A DNA stretch of 64,000 nt from Nocardioidaceae bacterium. GTDB taxonomy: Bacteria > Actinomycetota > Actinomycetes > Propionibacteriales > Nocardioidaceae. Shown here piece after piece: positions 1 to 8,122 of this stretch. Numbering within the stretch: position 1 is the stretch's first letter; every line of letters starts with the position of its first letter. The stretch spans positions 1 through 64,000 of the forward strand of contig JAURVT010000045.1 of NCBI GenBank assembly GCA_030655315.1, read 5' to 3'. Both the position numbers and the translations under genes were made by a program. Below the pieces are notes generated by a model, which was not told where the DNA came from, did no database searches, and saw nothing but the letters and a program-made list of their open reading frames with translations.

Positions 1-372
1 GTCGGGATCGTCCCCCAGGTCCTCGGCGGACAGTCCCTCCCGCTGGACCTGGGCCGCAAGCAGCGACTGTTCAGTCCGGCCCAGCGGGTCGCGCTCGCGC
101 ACCGGGACCAGGGGTGCGCGATGCCCGACTGCGACCGACCACCCTCGTGGTGCGAAGTGCACCACGCACGCGAACCTTGGGCCCACGGCGGCAGCACCGA
201 CCTGGAGGACGGCGTGCTCCTCTGCGCCTTCCACCACCGGATGATTCACGAGGACGACTGGGTCATCACCTTCGAGACCGACGACAGGCGACCCGCGTTC
301 ATCCCACCGGCACGCCTCGACCCGTACCGCAGACGCCGCACCAGCACCCGATACCGGCCGAGGCGGACGTGA
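1..372 (+). CDS. DUF222/HNH endonuclease domain protein, C-terminal part only
   Basis: The reading frame is open from the first base of the window, so the start lies outside; 123 codons of the C-terminus are seen. The fragment has the typical end of actinobacterial DUF222-HNH proteins: LDLGRKQRLFSPAQR, a zinc-type CAMPDC, a CEVHH core and LLCAFHH. In fragment numbering the Cys/His pattern is C39, C44, H54-H55, C75, H78-H79. The usual Asn of the HNH loop (GGxTxxxN) appears to be Asp here (GGSTDLED). The family is abundant and multi-copy in actinobacteria; nuclease activity is assumed from the fold, and the biological role is not known. The last 25 residues are Arg-rich. Family assignment is firm; activity is not. 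Confidence 0.88.
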   Translation, partial: VGIVPQVLGGQSLPLDLGRKQRLFSPAQRVALAHRDQGCAMPDCDRPPSWCEVHHAREPWAHGGSTDLEDGVLLCAFHHRMIHEDDWVITFETDDRRPAFIPPARLDPYRRRRTSTRYRPRRT

Positions 373-413
373 GGGCTATGGGGTCTGTCGGGGGTGCGTG
401 CCAGCATGGATCC

Positions 414-1025
414 ATGGCGAGCGCACCGGTCTACGACGAGCGGCTGGTCGCCGACGTCACCCGCCCGTTGGTGGGCATCGACGTCGACGGGGTGCTCAAC
501 GCGCTGGGTGACGGGCTGGACCCCGAGGCGTACCGGACGGGCCGGGCGCTGGGCTACCGCATGCAGGTGCGGGTCGACCTCGCCGCGGTGATGGCGCCGC
601 TGCTGCAGCTGGCCGAGGCCGGCCGGTGCGACCTGTTCTGGGCCAGCATGTGGGAAGGGGCGGCGGCCTGGGAGATCGCGCCGCTCGTGGGGTTCGGGGC
701 CGACTGGCCGCACCTGGCGTTCACCCGCCCCGACGACCGGTCCAGCGTCGAGGAGCGGAGGGCCTACCAGGAGCAGGTGCACGCGTTCGCCGCCGAGGGC
801 GTCTACTTCAAGAGCCCCTACGTCGGCGACCTCGCCGCGGCGGCCCGGCGGCCGCTGATCTGGGTCGACGACGAGTGCGGCGTCGACGACGAGCGCTACT
901 TCGCCGCCCGGGAGGACATCCCGGCACCCGTGCGGTGCGTGGCCTGCGACGCGAGCACCGGCATCGGTCCGCGCCAGGTCGCCGAGATCGTGTCGCTCGT
1001 CGAGACGGCCCCCGCGTCCGGCTAG
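414..1025 (+). CDS. HAD-like hydrolase-fold protein
   Basis: A 203-residue protein. The N-terminus holds GIDVDGVLN (D23, D25), which looks like HAD motif I (DxDG), and near residue 155 there is LIWVDDE, which resembles the acidic motif IV. The segment FWASMWEGAAAWEIAP is typical of actinobacterial HAD-like proteins of unknown substrate. I chose ATG 414 because the homologous region starts just after it and a CAGCAT hexamer ends six bases upstream, matching the spacing of leaderless promoters elsewhere in the window. In-frame codons upstream encode nothing recognisable. The neighbours give no functional hint. A phosphatase role is an inference from fold only. Confidence 0.75.
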   Translation: MASAPVYDERLVADVTRPLVGIDVDGVLNALGDGLDPEAYRTGRALGYRMQVRVDLAAVMAPLLQLAEAGRCDLFWASMWEGAAAWEIAPLVGFGADWPHLAFTRPDDRSSVEERRAYQEQVHAFAAEGVYFKSPYVGDLAAAARRPLIWVDDECGVDDERYFAAREDIPAPVRCVACDASTGIGPRQVAEIVSLVETAPASG

Positions 1026-1035
1026 GCGCGAGTGC

Positions 1036-1872
1036 TCAGTGCGCCACCGACTCGTGGCCGGTGGCCTCGAACCGTGCCAGCGCCGCCGAGCCGGCCAGCG
1101 TCACGACCAGGCCGATGCAGGCCACCGCGACCCAGCCCGACCGGATCGAGTCGCCCAGGAACGCCAGTCCCACCGCTGCCGGGAGCACCGTCTGCATCGC
1201 CACCAGGGGAGCCGTCACCCGGGCGACGTGGCCCCGGCGCAGCGCGACCGAGTAGACCAGGAATGCGCTGGCGCCGGCCAGGGCCAGGGCGTACGTCGCG
1301 GGAGACGTGGCCAGGTCCGCCACGCTCCCCGGGACCAGCCGACCCGCGATGCTCACCGTGCCGAACAGGGTGCCGGCCAGCAGACCGAGCGCGAACGGGT
1401 GCGGACCCGTGCGGTCGATCACCAGGGCCGCGACGACCACGGCCGCCGCCAGGACCAGCAGGTACCAGCCCGTCGAGGCGGCGGGCGTCACCGTGGCGTG
1501 GTCACCGGCCGACAGCGAGAGCATGACCAGCCCCACCACGACGCCGCCGATCGCGACCCAGTCCGAGGACCGGAGCCGCTCGCCGAGCGTGCGGACGGCC
1601 AGCAGCGCCGTCACGACCAGGCTGGTCGAGATCGCGGCCTGCGCGAGGAACAGCGGCAGGGCCCGCAGCGCCAGGAAGTGCAGGCCGAAGCCGCCCAGGT
1701 TCATGAGCACCGCGAGGAGGAACAGAGGCTGCGTGACGACGCCCCGGATCAGCTGGGGCCCGATGGAGCCGCCGGCGTCGCCGTCCAGGTCGCGGGCGGC
1801 CCGGGCCTGCACCACCGCGGCCACGCCGAACAGGGCCGCCGCGGCGAGCGCGGCGACGAGACCGACGGTCAC
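1036..1872 (-). CDS. DMT-superfamily (EamA-like) transporter
   Basis: A 278-residue integral membrane protein with nine or ten hydrophobic segments spread over its length in the two-half arrangement of EamA/DMT exporters (for example LFLLAVLMNLGGFGLHFLA and ALALAGASAFLVY). The GTG start overlaps the stop of the upstream CDP-alcohol phosphatidyltransferase gene as GTGA, so the two are translationally coupled. Substrate cannot be read from the sequence; coupling to a phospholipid-synthesis gene could mean transport of a lipid precursor or amine, but this is inference. It converges on the preceding HAD-like gene with only ten bases between the stops. Confidence 0.8.
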   Translation of the reverse strand: MTVGLVAALAAAALFGVAAVVQARAARDLDGDAGGSIGPQLIRGVVTQPLFLLAVLMNLGGFGLHFLALRALPLFLAQAAISTSLVVTALLAVRTLGERLRSSDWVAIGGVVVGLVMLSLSAGDHATVTPAASTGWYLLVLAAAVVVAALVIDRTGPHPFALGLLAGTLFGTVSIAGRLVPGSVADLATSPATYALALAGASAFLVYSVALRRGHVARVTAPLVAMQTVLPAAVGLAFLGDSIRSGWVAVACIGLVVTLAGSAALARFEATGHESVAH

Positions 1873-2684
1873 GACGCGCTGTGCTCCACCTGCGGCTGAC
1901 GGGCGGCGCGGCGGGGTCCGACGAGCGTCAGGTAGGCGCTGACGAGCACGTAGTAGACGACGTAGAGCAGCGACAGCGCGACGACGACCGGGTGCGGGTC
2001 GGGCACCTGCGCCAGGATGATCGCGTACGTGATCATCCACAGCCCGGCGAGCGTGAGGTTGAGACCGCGGAAGGTCCGCGTCCGCGACGGGTAGACGTAC
2101 TTGAGCGGCACGAAGACCAGCACGGTGCAGGCCAGCAGGATCACCGTCGTGACGGTCGGGTTGAGGCCCAGCACGATCACGTAGAACGCCACGACGTTCC
2201 AGTAGCTGGGGAACCCGAGGAAGAAGTGGTCGTCGGTCTTGGCGTCGACCCGGCAGAACTGGTAGCTCGACGCGATCAGCGGCACCACGGCGAGGGCTGC
2301 GCCCCAGAAGCCCGGGGGGAGGTAGTCGCCTCGCCAGAGCAGCACCATCGGCACGAAGGCGTAGGTGATGTAGTCGACGATGTCGTCGAGCCGGGCGCCG
2401 TCGAAGGTCGGGATCGTCTCCTTGACGCGCAGGCGGCGCGCCAGCATGCCGTCGCTGCCGTCGATGACCAGGGCGGCGAAGAGGATCCAGAGCGCGCGGA
2501 CCTCGGCGCCGTCGGCCACCGCGATGACCGCGAACAGCGCGAGGGCGGTGCCGCTGGCGGTGTAGAGGTGGAGTCCCCAGCCGGCCGCACGCAGACGCTT
2601 CGACACGACAGGGGCCGTCGTCGTTGTGGTGGTCAGCGGAACTCCGCGGGTGCTCGAGCGTGGACGGGGGTGGCTCACGAGCAT
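1869..2684 (-). CDS. CDP-alcohol phosphatidyltransferase, phosphatidylcholine-synthase-like
   Basis: A 271-residue membrane enzyme. The CDP-alcohol phosphotransferase motif is present as DGMLAR, then twelve residues, then GARLDDIVD. The usual spacer is eight, and the longer spacer plus the following DAKTDDHFFLGFPSYWNVV block is the pattern of Pcs-type phosphatidylcholine synthases, which join CDP-diacylglycerol to choline. About seven further hydrophobic segments follow. The N-terminal 30 residues are polar with a run of Thr; ATG 2684 is the best start, but a shorter N-terminus is possible. The downstream DMT transporter overlaps by four bases. Phosphatidylcholine is uncommon in actinobacteria, so the acceptor alcohol should be treated as unproven. 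Confidence 0.8.
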   Translation of the reverse strand: MLVSHPRPRSSTRGVPLTTTTTTAPVVSKRLRAAGWGLHLYTASGTALALFAVIAVADGAEVRALWILFAALVIDGSDGMLARRLRVKETIPTFDGARLDDIVDYITYAFVPMVLLWRGDYLPPGFWGAALAVVPLIASSYQFCRVDAKTDDHFFLGFPSYWNVVAFYVIVLGLNPTVTTVILLACTVLVFVPLKYVYPSRTRTFRGLNLTLAGLWMITYAIILAQVPDPHPVVVALSLLYVVYYVLVSAYLTLVGPRRAARQPQVEHSAS

Positions 2685-2712
2685 GTCATACGCCCGTCCC
2701 GCCGAGCGGGAC

Positions 2713-4170
2713 CTACCCCGGGGGCGAGACGCCCGGCTCCTCCACGGCGCTGCCGGGCGAGGCGACACCGCAGTGGGCACGCCGGGCGACGTCGCGGTCG
2801 TGGTCGGGCCGGATCCGCCGGACGAGCACCGCGGCCGTTGCCGATCCGAGCACGAGGAGGACGGCGCAGGCGACCATGGCCCGGTGGAAACCGGTGGCGA
2901 ACGTCGCCGGGTCGCCCACGGTGCCGTCGAGGCCGACCGCGACCGGGAGCGCGGCCACCGCGAGGAGCTGGGCGGTACGGGCGACGGCGTTGTTGACGCC
3001 GGACGCCGTGCCCGCCAGGGCGTCGGGGGCCGAGCCGAGGACCGCGGTGGTGAGCGGCGCGACGAGCGTCGCCAGGCCGAGCCCGAACACGACGACGGCG
3101 GGCAGGACGTCACGCAGGTAGTCGGCGTCGGCACCGATGCGCAGGGTGAGCAGCAGGCCCGCCGCGGCGACGAGCGGACCCACGGTCATCGGCAGCCGGG
3201 GGCCGATCCGCTGCGAGAGTGCGCCGGCGCGGGCCGAGAGCGCCAGCATCAGGACGGTGATGGGCACGGTCGAGGCGCCGGCGGCCAGGGGCGAGTAGCC
3301 CGCGACCACCTGCAGGTGCAGCACGAGCAGGAAGAAGGTGCCGCCGAGCGCGGCGTAGACGCAGAACGTGACGGCGTTGGTCGCGGCGAAGACGCGGTCG
3401 GAGAACAGCCCGAGCGGCACGAGCGGGTGGCTGGAGCGGCGCTCCTGGACCACGAAGAGGGCCAGCAGGACCACGCCGCACACCGAGGGGGCCACCTGGC
3501 CGAGCGTCAGGCCGTAGGTCAGGGCCGCGAGGCCGCCCACGGTGAGCAGGACGCCGGGGACGTCGGTGTGACGGTTCGCGTCGGGGTCGAGGCTCTCGGG
3601 CACGTGCCGCAGGGTGACGGCGACGACGACCGCGGCGAGCGGCAGGTTGATCCAGAACACCGAGCGCCAGCCGGCGACGTCGACGAGCCACCCGCCGAGC
3701 AGCGGCCCGAGCGCGCCGGCGACGCCGCCGAGGCCCGACCAGGCGCCCACGGCCGCGCCGCGGTCCTCGTGGCGCACGGTGGCCGAGATGAGGGCCAGGC
3801 TGCCCGGGGTGAGCAGGGCGGCGCCGACGCCCTGCAGGACCCGGGCGGCGACCAGCACCTCGGCGGTCGGGGCGAGCCCGCACAGGGCCGACGCGACCGC
3901 GAACCAGACGACGCCGAACAGGAACGTGCGCCGCCGGCCCAACCGGTCGCCGAGGTTGCCCGCCACCAGGATCAGCGACGCGAGCGCGAGCGTGTAGCCG
4001 TTCAGCACCCACTGCAGGCCCGCGAGGTCGGCATCGAGCGTGCGGGCGATGTCGGGCAGGGCGATGTTCACGACCGTCGCGTCGAGCAACGCCATGCTGG
4101 AGCCGAGGATCGTGGCGAGCAGCAGCCACCGCCCGGCGGGGCTCCTCAGCGGGACCGACGGAGTGCTCAT
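2713..4170 (-). CDS. MFS transporter of the DHA2 (EmrB/QacA) family
   Basis: A 485-residue, about 14-helix drug:H+ antiporter-type permease. Visible family signatures are LDATVVNIALPDIARTL in helix 1, GNLGDRLGRRRTFL in the loop between helices 2 and 3, and LQGVGAALLTPGSLAL with GPLLGGWLVDVAGWRSVFWIN in helices 4 to 6. The C-terminal 30 residues are hydrophilic and of low conservation. No regulator is adjacent; exonuclease III lies 27 bases upstream on the same strand. Substrates are probably lipophilic cations or antibiotics by family, but nothing in the sequence fixes this. Confidence 0.88.
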   Translation of the reverse strand: MSTPSVPLRSPAGRWLLLATILGSSMALLDATVVNIALPDIARTLDADLAGLQWVLNGYTLALASLILVAGNLGDRLGRRRTFLFGVVWFAVASALCGLAPTAEVLVAARVLQGVGAALLTPGSLALISATVRHEDRGAAVGAWSGLGGVAGALGPLLGGWLVDVAGWRSVFWINLPLAAVVVAVTLRHVPESLDPDANRHTDVPGVLLTVGGLAALTYGLTLGQVAPSVCGVVLLALFVVQERRSSHPLVPLGLFSDRVFAATNAVTFCVYAALGGTFFLLVLHLQVVAGYSPLAAGASTVPITVLMLALSARAGALSQRIGPRLPMTVGPLVAAAGLLLTLRIGADADYLRDVLPAVVVFGLGLATLVAPLTTAVLGSAPDALAGTASGVNNAVARTAQLLAVAALPVAVGLDGTVGDPATFATGFHRAMVACAVLLVLGSATAAVLVRRIRPDHDRDVARRAHCGVASPGSAVEEPGVSPPG

Positions 4171-4197
4171 GACCTGATCATGGACCCCTTCGCGCCG

Positions 4198-4995
4198 TCA
4201 GACCTCGTAGTCGACCACGACGGGGGCGTGGTCGCTCCACCGTTCGGCGTAGGTGGGGGCGCGGTCGACGACGCAGTCGCGGGCGGCCGCTGCCAGGGCG
4301 GGGCTGGCCCACTGGTAGTCGATGCGCCAGCCGCTGTCGTTGTCGAAGGCCTTGCCGCGCCAGGACCACCACGTGTACGGGCCGGCCACGTCGCCGGCCG
4401 CGGCGCGGGCGACGTCGACCCAGCCGAGCTCGGTGGACAGCCGGTCCAGGCGGGCCTGCTCCTCGGGCAGGAACCCGGACTTGCCGCGGTTGCCCTTCCA
4501 GTTCTTGATGTCGAGGTGGCTGTGGGCGACGTTGAGGTCGCCGGTGAGGACCGCGTGGTGGCCGTCGGCGTGCAGCTTGGCCAGGCGGTCGAGCGCGGCG
4601 TCGAGGAAGCGCAGCTTGACGTCCTGCCGCGGGTCGCCGGCCTGTCCGGTGTGGACGTAGGCCGAGACGACCGTCAGCGGGGTGCCGTCGGACGTGGCGA
4701 CGTCGGTCTCGACCCAGCGACCGGCACCGTCGAACTCGTCGGACCCCACGCCGGTGCGGTGGGCGAGGGGACGGGCGCGGGTGGCGACGGCGACGCCCGC
4801 GCGTCCGGCGGCGTCGGCGAGGTCGTGCGCCACGTGCCACCCGAGCGGCTCGAGGTGGTCGGCGAGGACCTCGGTGGGAGCCCTCACCTCCTGCAGGGCG
4901 AGGACGTCGACGTCGCGCGTGGCGAGCCAGCCGTCCATGCCGCGGCGGGAGGCCGCCCTGATGCCGTTGACGTTGACCGAGGCGACACGGAGCAC
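4198..4995 (-). CDS. xthA: Exodeoxyribonuclease III
   Basis: A 265-residue member of the exonuclease-endonuclease-phosphatase fold that cleaves at abasic sites and removes 3' blocking groups in base-excision repair. The conserved motifs are all visible in order: VNVNGIRAA, LQEVRAP (metal-binding Glu), YVHTGQ, GDLNVAHSHLDIKN, WRIDYQWASPAL and the C-terminal WSDHAPVVVDY with the catalytic His. Length is normal for ExoIII. The GTG start at 4995 has CAGGCT seven bases upstream, close to the leaderless pattern seen in this window. It is 13 bases downstream of the DUF2071 gene, so co-transcription is likely. Confidence 0.93.
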   Translation of the reverse strand: MLRVASVNVNGIRAASRRGMDGWLATRDVDVLALQEVRAPTEVLADHLEPLGWHVAHDLADAAGRAGVAVATRARPLAHRTGVGSDEFDGAGRWVETDVATSDGTPLTVVSAYVHTGQAGDPRQDVKLRFLDAALDRLAKLHADGHHAVLTGDLNVAHSHLDIKNWKGNRGKSGFLPEEQARLDRLSTELGWVDVARAAAGDVAGPYTWWSWRGKAFDNDSGWRIDYQWASPALAAAARDCVVDRAPTYAERWSDHAPVVVDYEV

Positions 4996-5008
4996 GTCGA
5001 CCAGCCTG

Positions 5009-5752
5009 TCAGCCCCCGGCGACCGTCACGCGTCGGGGCAGGCCGAAGGTGGTCCGGACCCCGGGGGAGTAGAGCACCGAGTCGGGTGGGCGGGTCGTCA
5101 GGCCCGGCAGGCCGGCGGCGTCGACGAGGTCGTCCTCGAGGTCGAGCAGCTCGGCGTCGTGCAGCGGCCACGGCTCGTGCTCGTTGGGGACGTAGAGGGT
5201 GCGACCCGCCCAGCGGGTGTGCAGCCCGAAGCGGGCGGTGACGAAGTGCTGCTCGTCGGTGGGGTCGGCGATCGCCGCGCCGGGCCGGAGCACGACCCGT
5301 CCGCCGGCACCGCGTGGGCCCGGCACGCGCCGTCGCGTCGTGTAGGTGAGCCGTCCGGCACGGTGCTCGACGCTCATCCGCGCCCACGTGTACGGCACCC
5401 CGAAGGTGCCGCGTGCGCCGAGCACGACCGCGAGGCGGGTGGCCTCGAGGGAGCGGAAGACGACGCCGTGCGTGCCCTCGTCGTCGACGGAGTACAGGCG
5501 GACGTTGGTCTCGGCGAAGGTGCCGAAGAACGGGATCGGCGGTCCGGCGCCGACCCCGGCGTCGACCATGCGGAACGGGACGAGGCCGACGTAGGTGGCG
5601 CCGTCGAGGACGTCGGGGTGGACGCCCGGCGGCATCAGCGGGGCGACGAGCGCCGGGTCGACCCGCCAGTGCAGGAACGACAGGTCGCGCCACCACTGCG
5701 ACATGATCGGCCGCCCTCGCAGGGGAGGGGCGGCGACGTCGTAGGGGAGCAC
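5009..5752 (-). CDS. DUF2071 (YqjF-like) family protein
   Basis: A 247-residue soluble protein of the DUF2071 family, recognised by the N-terminal block WRDLSFLHWRVDP, then LMPPGVHPDVLDGATYVGLVPFRM and ETNVRLYSVD. The family is widespread and has no established biochemical role. The GTG start given includes VAAPPLRGRPIM, which resembles the lead-in of homologues; an in-frame ATG at 5704 directly before SQWWRD is the alternative. It precedes xthA by 13 bases on the same strand. I cannot assign a function. Confidence 0.82.
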   Translation of the reverse strand: MLPYDVAAPPLRGRPIMSQWWRDLSFLHWRVDPALVAPLMPPGVHPDVLDGATYVGLVPFRMVDAGVGAGPPIPFFGTFAETNVRLYSVDDEGTHGVVFRSLEATRLAVVLGARGTFGVPYTWARMSVEHRAGRLTYTTRRRVPGPRGAGGRVVLRPGAAIADPTDEQHFVTARFGLHTRWAGRTLYVPNEHEPWPLHDAELLDLEDDLVDAAGLPGLTTRPPDSVLYSPGVRTTFGLPRRVTVAGG

Positions 5753-5795
5753 CCCGCCAGTCTCGTGCGAGACCGGCGGGGCCGCTCGACGTGTC

Positions 5796-7121
5796 CTACG
5801 CGGTGACCTCGGCGGCGTCCTCGTCGACCTCGGGCTCGGTCTCGCGCGGGCTGATCCGCACGGACGTGAGCCGGTGGCCCTCCACCTCGAGCACCTCGAT
5901 GCGGTGGCCCTCGGTCTCGACCGCGTCGCCCACCGCGGGCATGTGCCCGAGTCGGTCGATGACGAAGCCCGCGACGGTCTCGTAGGAGCCGTCCTCGAGC
6001 TCGACGCCCGTGCGCTCCTCGAAGTCCTCGAGGTTGATGCCGGCGTCGACGACCGCGTCGTCGCTGACGACCTGGTGGTCGTGGCCGTCCTCGGGCTGGT
6101 CGTACTCGTCGCGGATCTCGCCGACGAGCTCCTCGATCAGGTCCTCGAGGGTGACGATGCCGTCGGTGCCGCCGTACTCGTCGATCACCGCGGCCATGTG
6201 GACGCCCTGGCGGCGCATCTGGGTCATGGCGGGCAGCAGCTTCGCCGTGGACGGCAGCGCGACGATGGTGCGGCTGACGTCCTGGACGGTGGTCGCACCC
6301 GGGTGGGTGCGGGTGTCGAGGAGGTCGCGGACGTGCACGAAGCCCTCGAGGTCGTCGACCGTGCGGCCGATGACGGGGTAGCGCGAGTGCGGCAGGTCGC
6401 GGATCGTCGCGATCGCGTCGGCGATGGACTGGTCGCCGTCGAGGAAGGCCACCTCGCCGCGGGGGCGCATGACCTCCTTGACCGACCGGTCGGTGGCGGC
6501 GAAGACGTCGCGCAGGATGCGCCGCTCCTCGTCCTCGAGGCCCTCGTGGGCGCCGACGATGTCGCGCAGCTCCTCCTCGCTCATCTCCTCGTTCTTGGCG
6601 TGCGGGTCGCCGCCGAGGAGTCGCACGACCGTGTTGGTCGACAGCGACAGGAACCAGATGACCGGACGCATGATGGTCGCGAACCGCGACAGCGGCGGCG
6701 CGACGATCAGCGCGAGCGGGGCGGACTTCTGCAGCGCGAACCGCTTGGGCACCAGCTCGCCGAGGACGAGCGACAGGTAGGCGATGAACAGCGTCATCAC
6801 GACCAGCGCGACGTTGCCGGCGGCGGACTCGGACAGGCCGAGCCCCCGGAAGACCGGGGCGAAGTCGGGCGCCAGCGTCGAGGCGCCGTAGGCGGCGGAC
6901 AGGAAGCCGGCGACGGTGACGCCGATCTGCACCGCGGCGAGGAACCGGTTGGGGTCGCGCGCCAGCGAGGCCACCTTGGCGCCGCGCGCGCTCTGCTCCT
7001 CCATGCGGGCCAGCTGGCTCTCGCGCAGCGACACCAGGGCGAGCTCGGTCGCGGCGAAGACGCCTCCGACCAGCACGAACACCAGCACGAGGCCCAGGTT
7101 GAGCCAGGTCTCGGAGTCCAT
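5796..7121 (-). CDS. Hemolysin-family / CNNM-type membrane protein (DUF21-CBS-CorC_HlyC)
   Basis: A 441-residue protein with the three-part family architecture: an N-terminal DUF21 membrane region (about residues 1-200, with LVFVLVGGVFAATELAL and GVTVAGFLSAAYGAST), a CBS-domain pair (about 215-340, including RDLPHSRYPVIGRT and MAAVIDEYGGTDGIVTLEDL), and a C-terminal CorC_HlyC domain ending in an acidic tail. Such proteins act in magnesium or other divalent-cation export or homeostasis and are usually annotated as hemolysins. The start has a good ribosome site (GGAGGTGG). In many actinobacteria two such genes are adjacent; here only one is present. Confidence 0.92.
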   Translation of the reverse strand: MDSETWLNLGLVLVFVLVGGVFAATELALVSLRESQLARMEEQSARGAKVASLARDPNRFLAAVQIGVTVAGFLSAAYGASTLAPDFAPVFRGLGLSESAAGNVALVVMTLFIAYLSLVLGELVPKRFALQKSAPLALIVAPPLSRFATIMRPVIWFLSLSTNTVVRLLGGDPHAKNEEMSEEELRDIVGAHEGLEDEERRILRDVFAATDRSVKEVMRPRGEVAFLDGDQSIADAIATIRDLPHSRYPVIGRTVDDLEGFVHVRDLLDTRTHPGATTVQDVSRTIVALPSTAKLLPAMTQMRRQGVHMAAVIDEYGGTDGIVTLEDLIEELVGEIRDEYDQPEDGHDHQVVSDDAVVDAGINLEDFEERTGVELEDGSYETVAGFVIDRLGHMPAVGDAVETEGHRIEVLEVEGHRLTSVRISPRETEPEVDEDAAEVTA

Positions 7122-7284
7122 CAGAGCACCACCTCCGGTCGGCGCATGGGGGCGTCGGCCATCAGGTGGCTAGGACTTCGAGGTCTGCTCATGGGCCAAT
7201 CGTACGAAGTCGGGGCGTCCCGTGCGTACCTGGTGGGCGCTTTGCGGCCCGGTGTGACGGGCGTCGCGGCTTGGAGTCGCGGCC

Positions 7285-7290
7285 TACGGT
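7285..7290 (+). promoter_or_regulatory. Putative leaderless -10 box (TACGGT)
   Basis: TACGGT ends seven bases before the ATG of the lipoprotein gene. One base longer than the six-base spacing seen at most such sites in this window. The 176-base spacer before this gene holds nothing else I can name. Confidence 0.4.
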
Positions 7291-7297
7291 CGACGCC

Positions 7298-8110
7298 ATG
7301 GGAGCGAGGACCGGTCTGGTCGCGATGGGTCTGCTGGCGGCGCTCGCCGCCACAGCGTGCACGGGCGAGACGACCCGCGGCACCGCCGCACGGGCCGAGG
7401 CGGCGCCGACCACCTCGGCCACGCCCCCGCCGCCACCGGACCCCTGCGTGCTGACCGTCTCGGGCTCGCCGGTGCCGCTGGACGCCGCGACGGCGGTGCG
7501 CGCGACCGACCTGGCGGCCGCTGCCGTCCGTGAGGCGGGTGACGGCGAGGCCGATCCTGCTGACGTCGCCGCGCAGCTGGCCGACGTGCCGGAGCTGTCC
7601 GCCGTGGCCGCTCCGGCCGCCACCGCGCTGCTGGGCCGCGAGGGCCCGGCGCTCACCTGCGCCTTCCCGCGCGGTGAGTCCGACGAGCAGGAGGCCGGCC
7701 GGTCCGGCCTGACGCCCCGCGCCGACGCCCTCCTCGAGGCGATGGACGACGCCTTCGGCGAGCTGCCCACCGGCGGCTACGCGACGGGCGGCGTCGACAG
7801 CGGCCACACGTCGGACTCGGCCCACTACGACGGACGGGCCATCGACGTGTTCTTCCGCCCCAGCTCGGACGCGGCGCAGCGGCACCGCGGCTGGACCCTC
7901 GCCCAGTGGCTCGTGGCCCGGGGCGACCGCACCTCGCTGCTCTCGGTGATCTACCGCGACCGGATCTGGACCGTCTGGGCATCGGGGGCGGGCTGGCGCG
8001 ACTACGTGCACCCGAGCGGCAACACGACCAACCCGGTGCTGCGCCACCTCGACCACGTGCACACCGCCGTCGTCGGCGGCGACCGTCGCCGCGACGACGA
8101 CGACGACTGA
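7298..8110 (+). CDS. Lipoprotein with M15-like (ARB_07466-type) C-terminal domain
   Basis: A 270-residue secreted lipoprotein: positive N-terminus, hydrophobic stretch GLVAMGLLAALA and a lipobox-like ATAC with the lipidated Cys at residue 21, then a Pro/Thr linker. The C-terminal ~130 residues carry GHTSDSAHYDGRAIDVFF and, near the end, HLDHVHTAV. This His/Asp pattern is that of the ARB_07466-like domain related to D-Ala-D-Ala/VanY-type M15 peptidases, so a cell-wall or zinc-peptidase role is likely by family but unproven. The acidic tail is a run of Asp. The gene converges on the glycerophosphodiesterase gene with six bases between the stops. Confidence 0.8.
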   Translation: MGARTGLVAMGLLAALAATACTGETTRGTAARAEAAPTTSATPPPPPDPCVLTVSGSPVPLDAATAVRATDLAAAAVREAGDGEADPADVAAQLADVPELSAVAAPAATALLGREGPALTCAFPRGESDEQEAGRSGLTPRADALLEAMDDAFGELPTGGYATGGVDSGHTSDSAHYDGRAIDVFFRPSSDAAQRHRGWTLAQWLVARGDRTSLLSVIYRDRIWTVWASGAGWRDYVHPSGNTTNPVLRHLDHVHTAVVGGDRRRDDDDD

Positions 8111-8122
8111 GTCCTCTCAGTC
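8105..8122. terminator. Short inverted repeat spanning two convergent stop codons
   Basis: GACTGAG-TCCT-CTCAGTC forms a perfect 7-bp stem with a 4-base loop. It includes the TGA of the lipoprotein gene and the complementary TGA of the phosphodiesterase gene, so one hairpin could serve both transcripts. There is no U-tract, as usual in actinobacteria. Confidence 0.5.

Noticed and set aside
1-372. Insertion sequence or homing element at the left edge
   Set aside because: HNH motifs suggest mobility, but the DUF222 context is a common chromosomal actinobacterial family, and no inverted or direct repeats flank the fragment.
8105-8122. Member of the long palindrome class
   Set aside because: Only 7-bp arms with a 4-base loop; length and position fit an ordinary bidirectional terminator.
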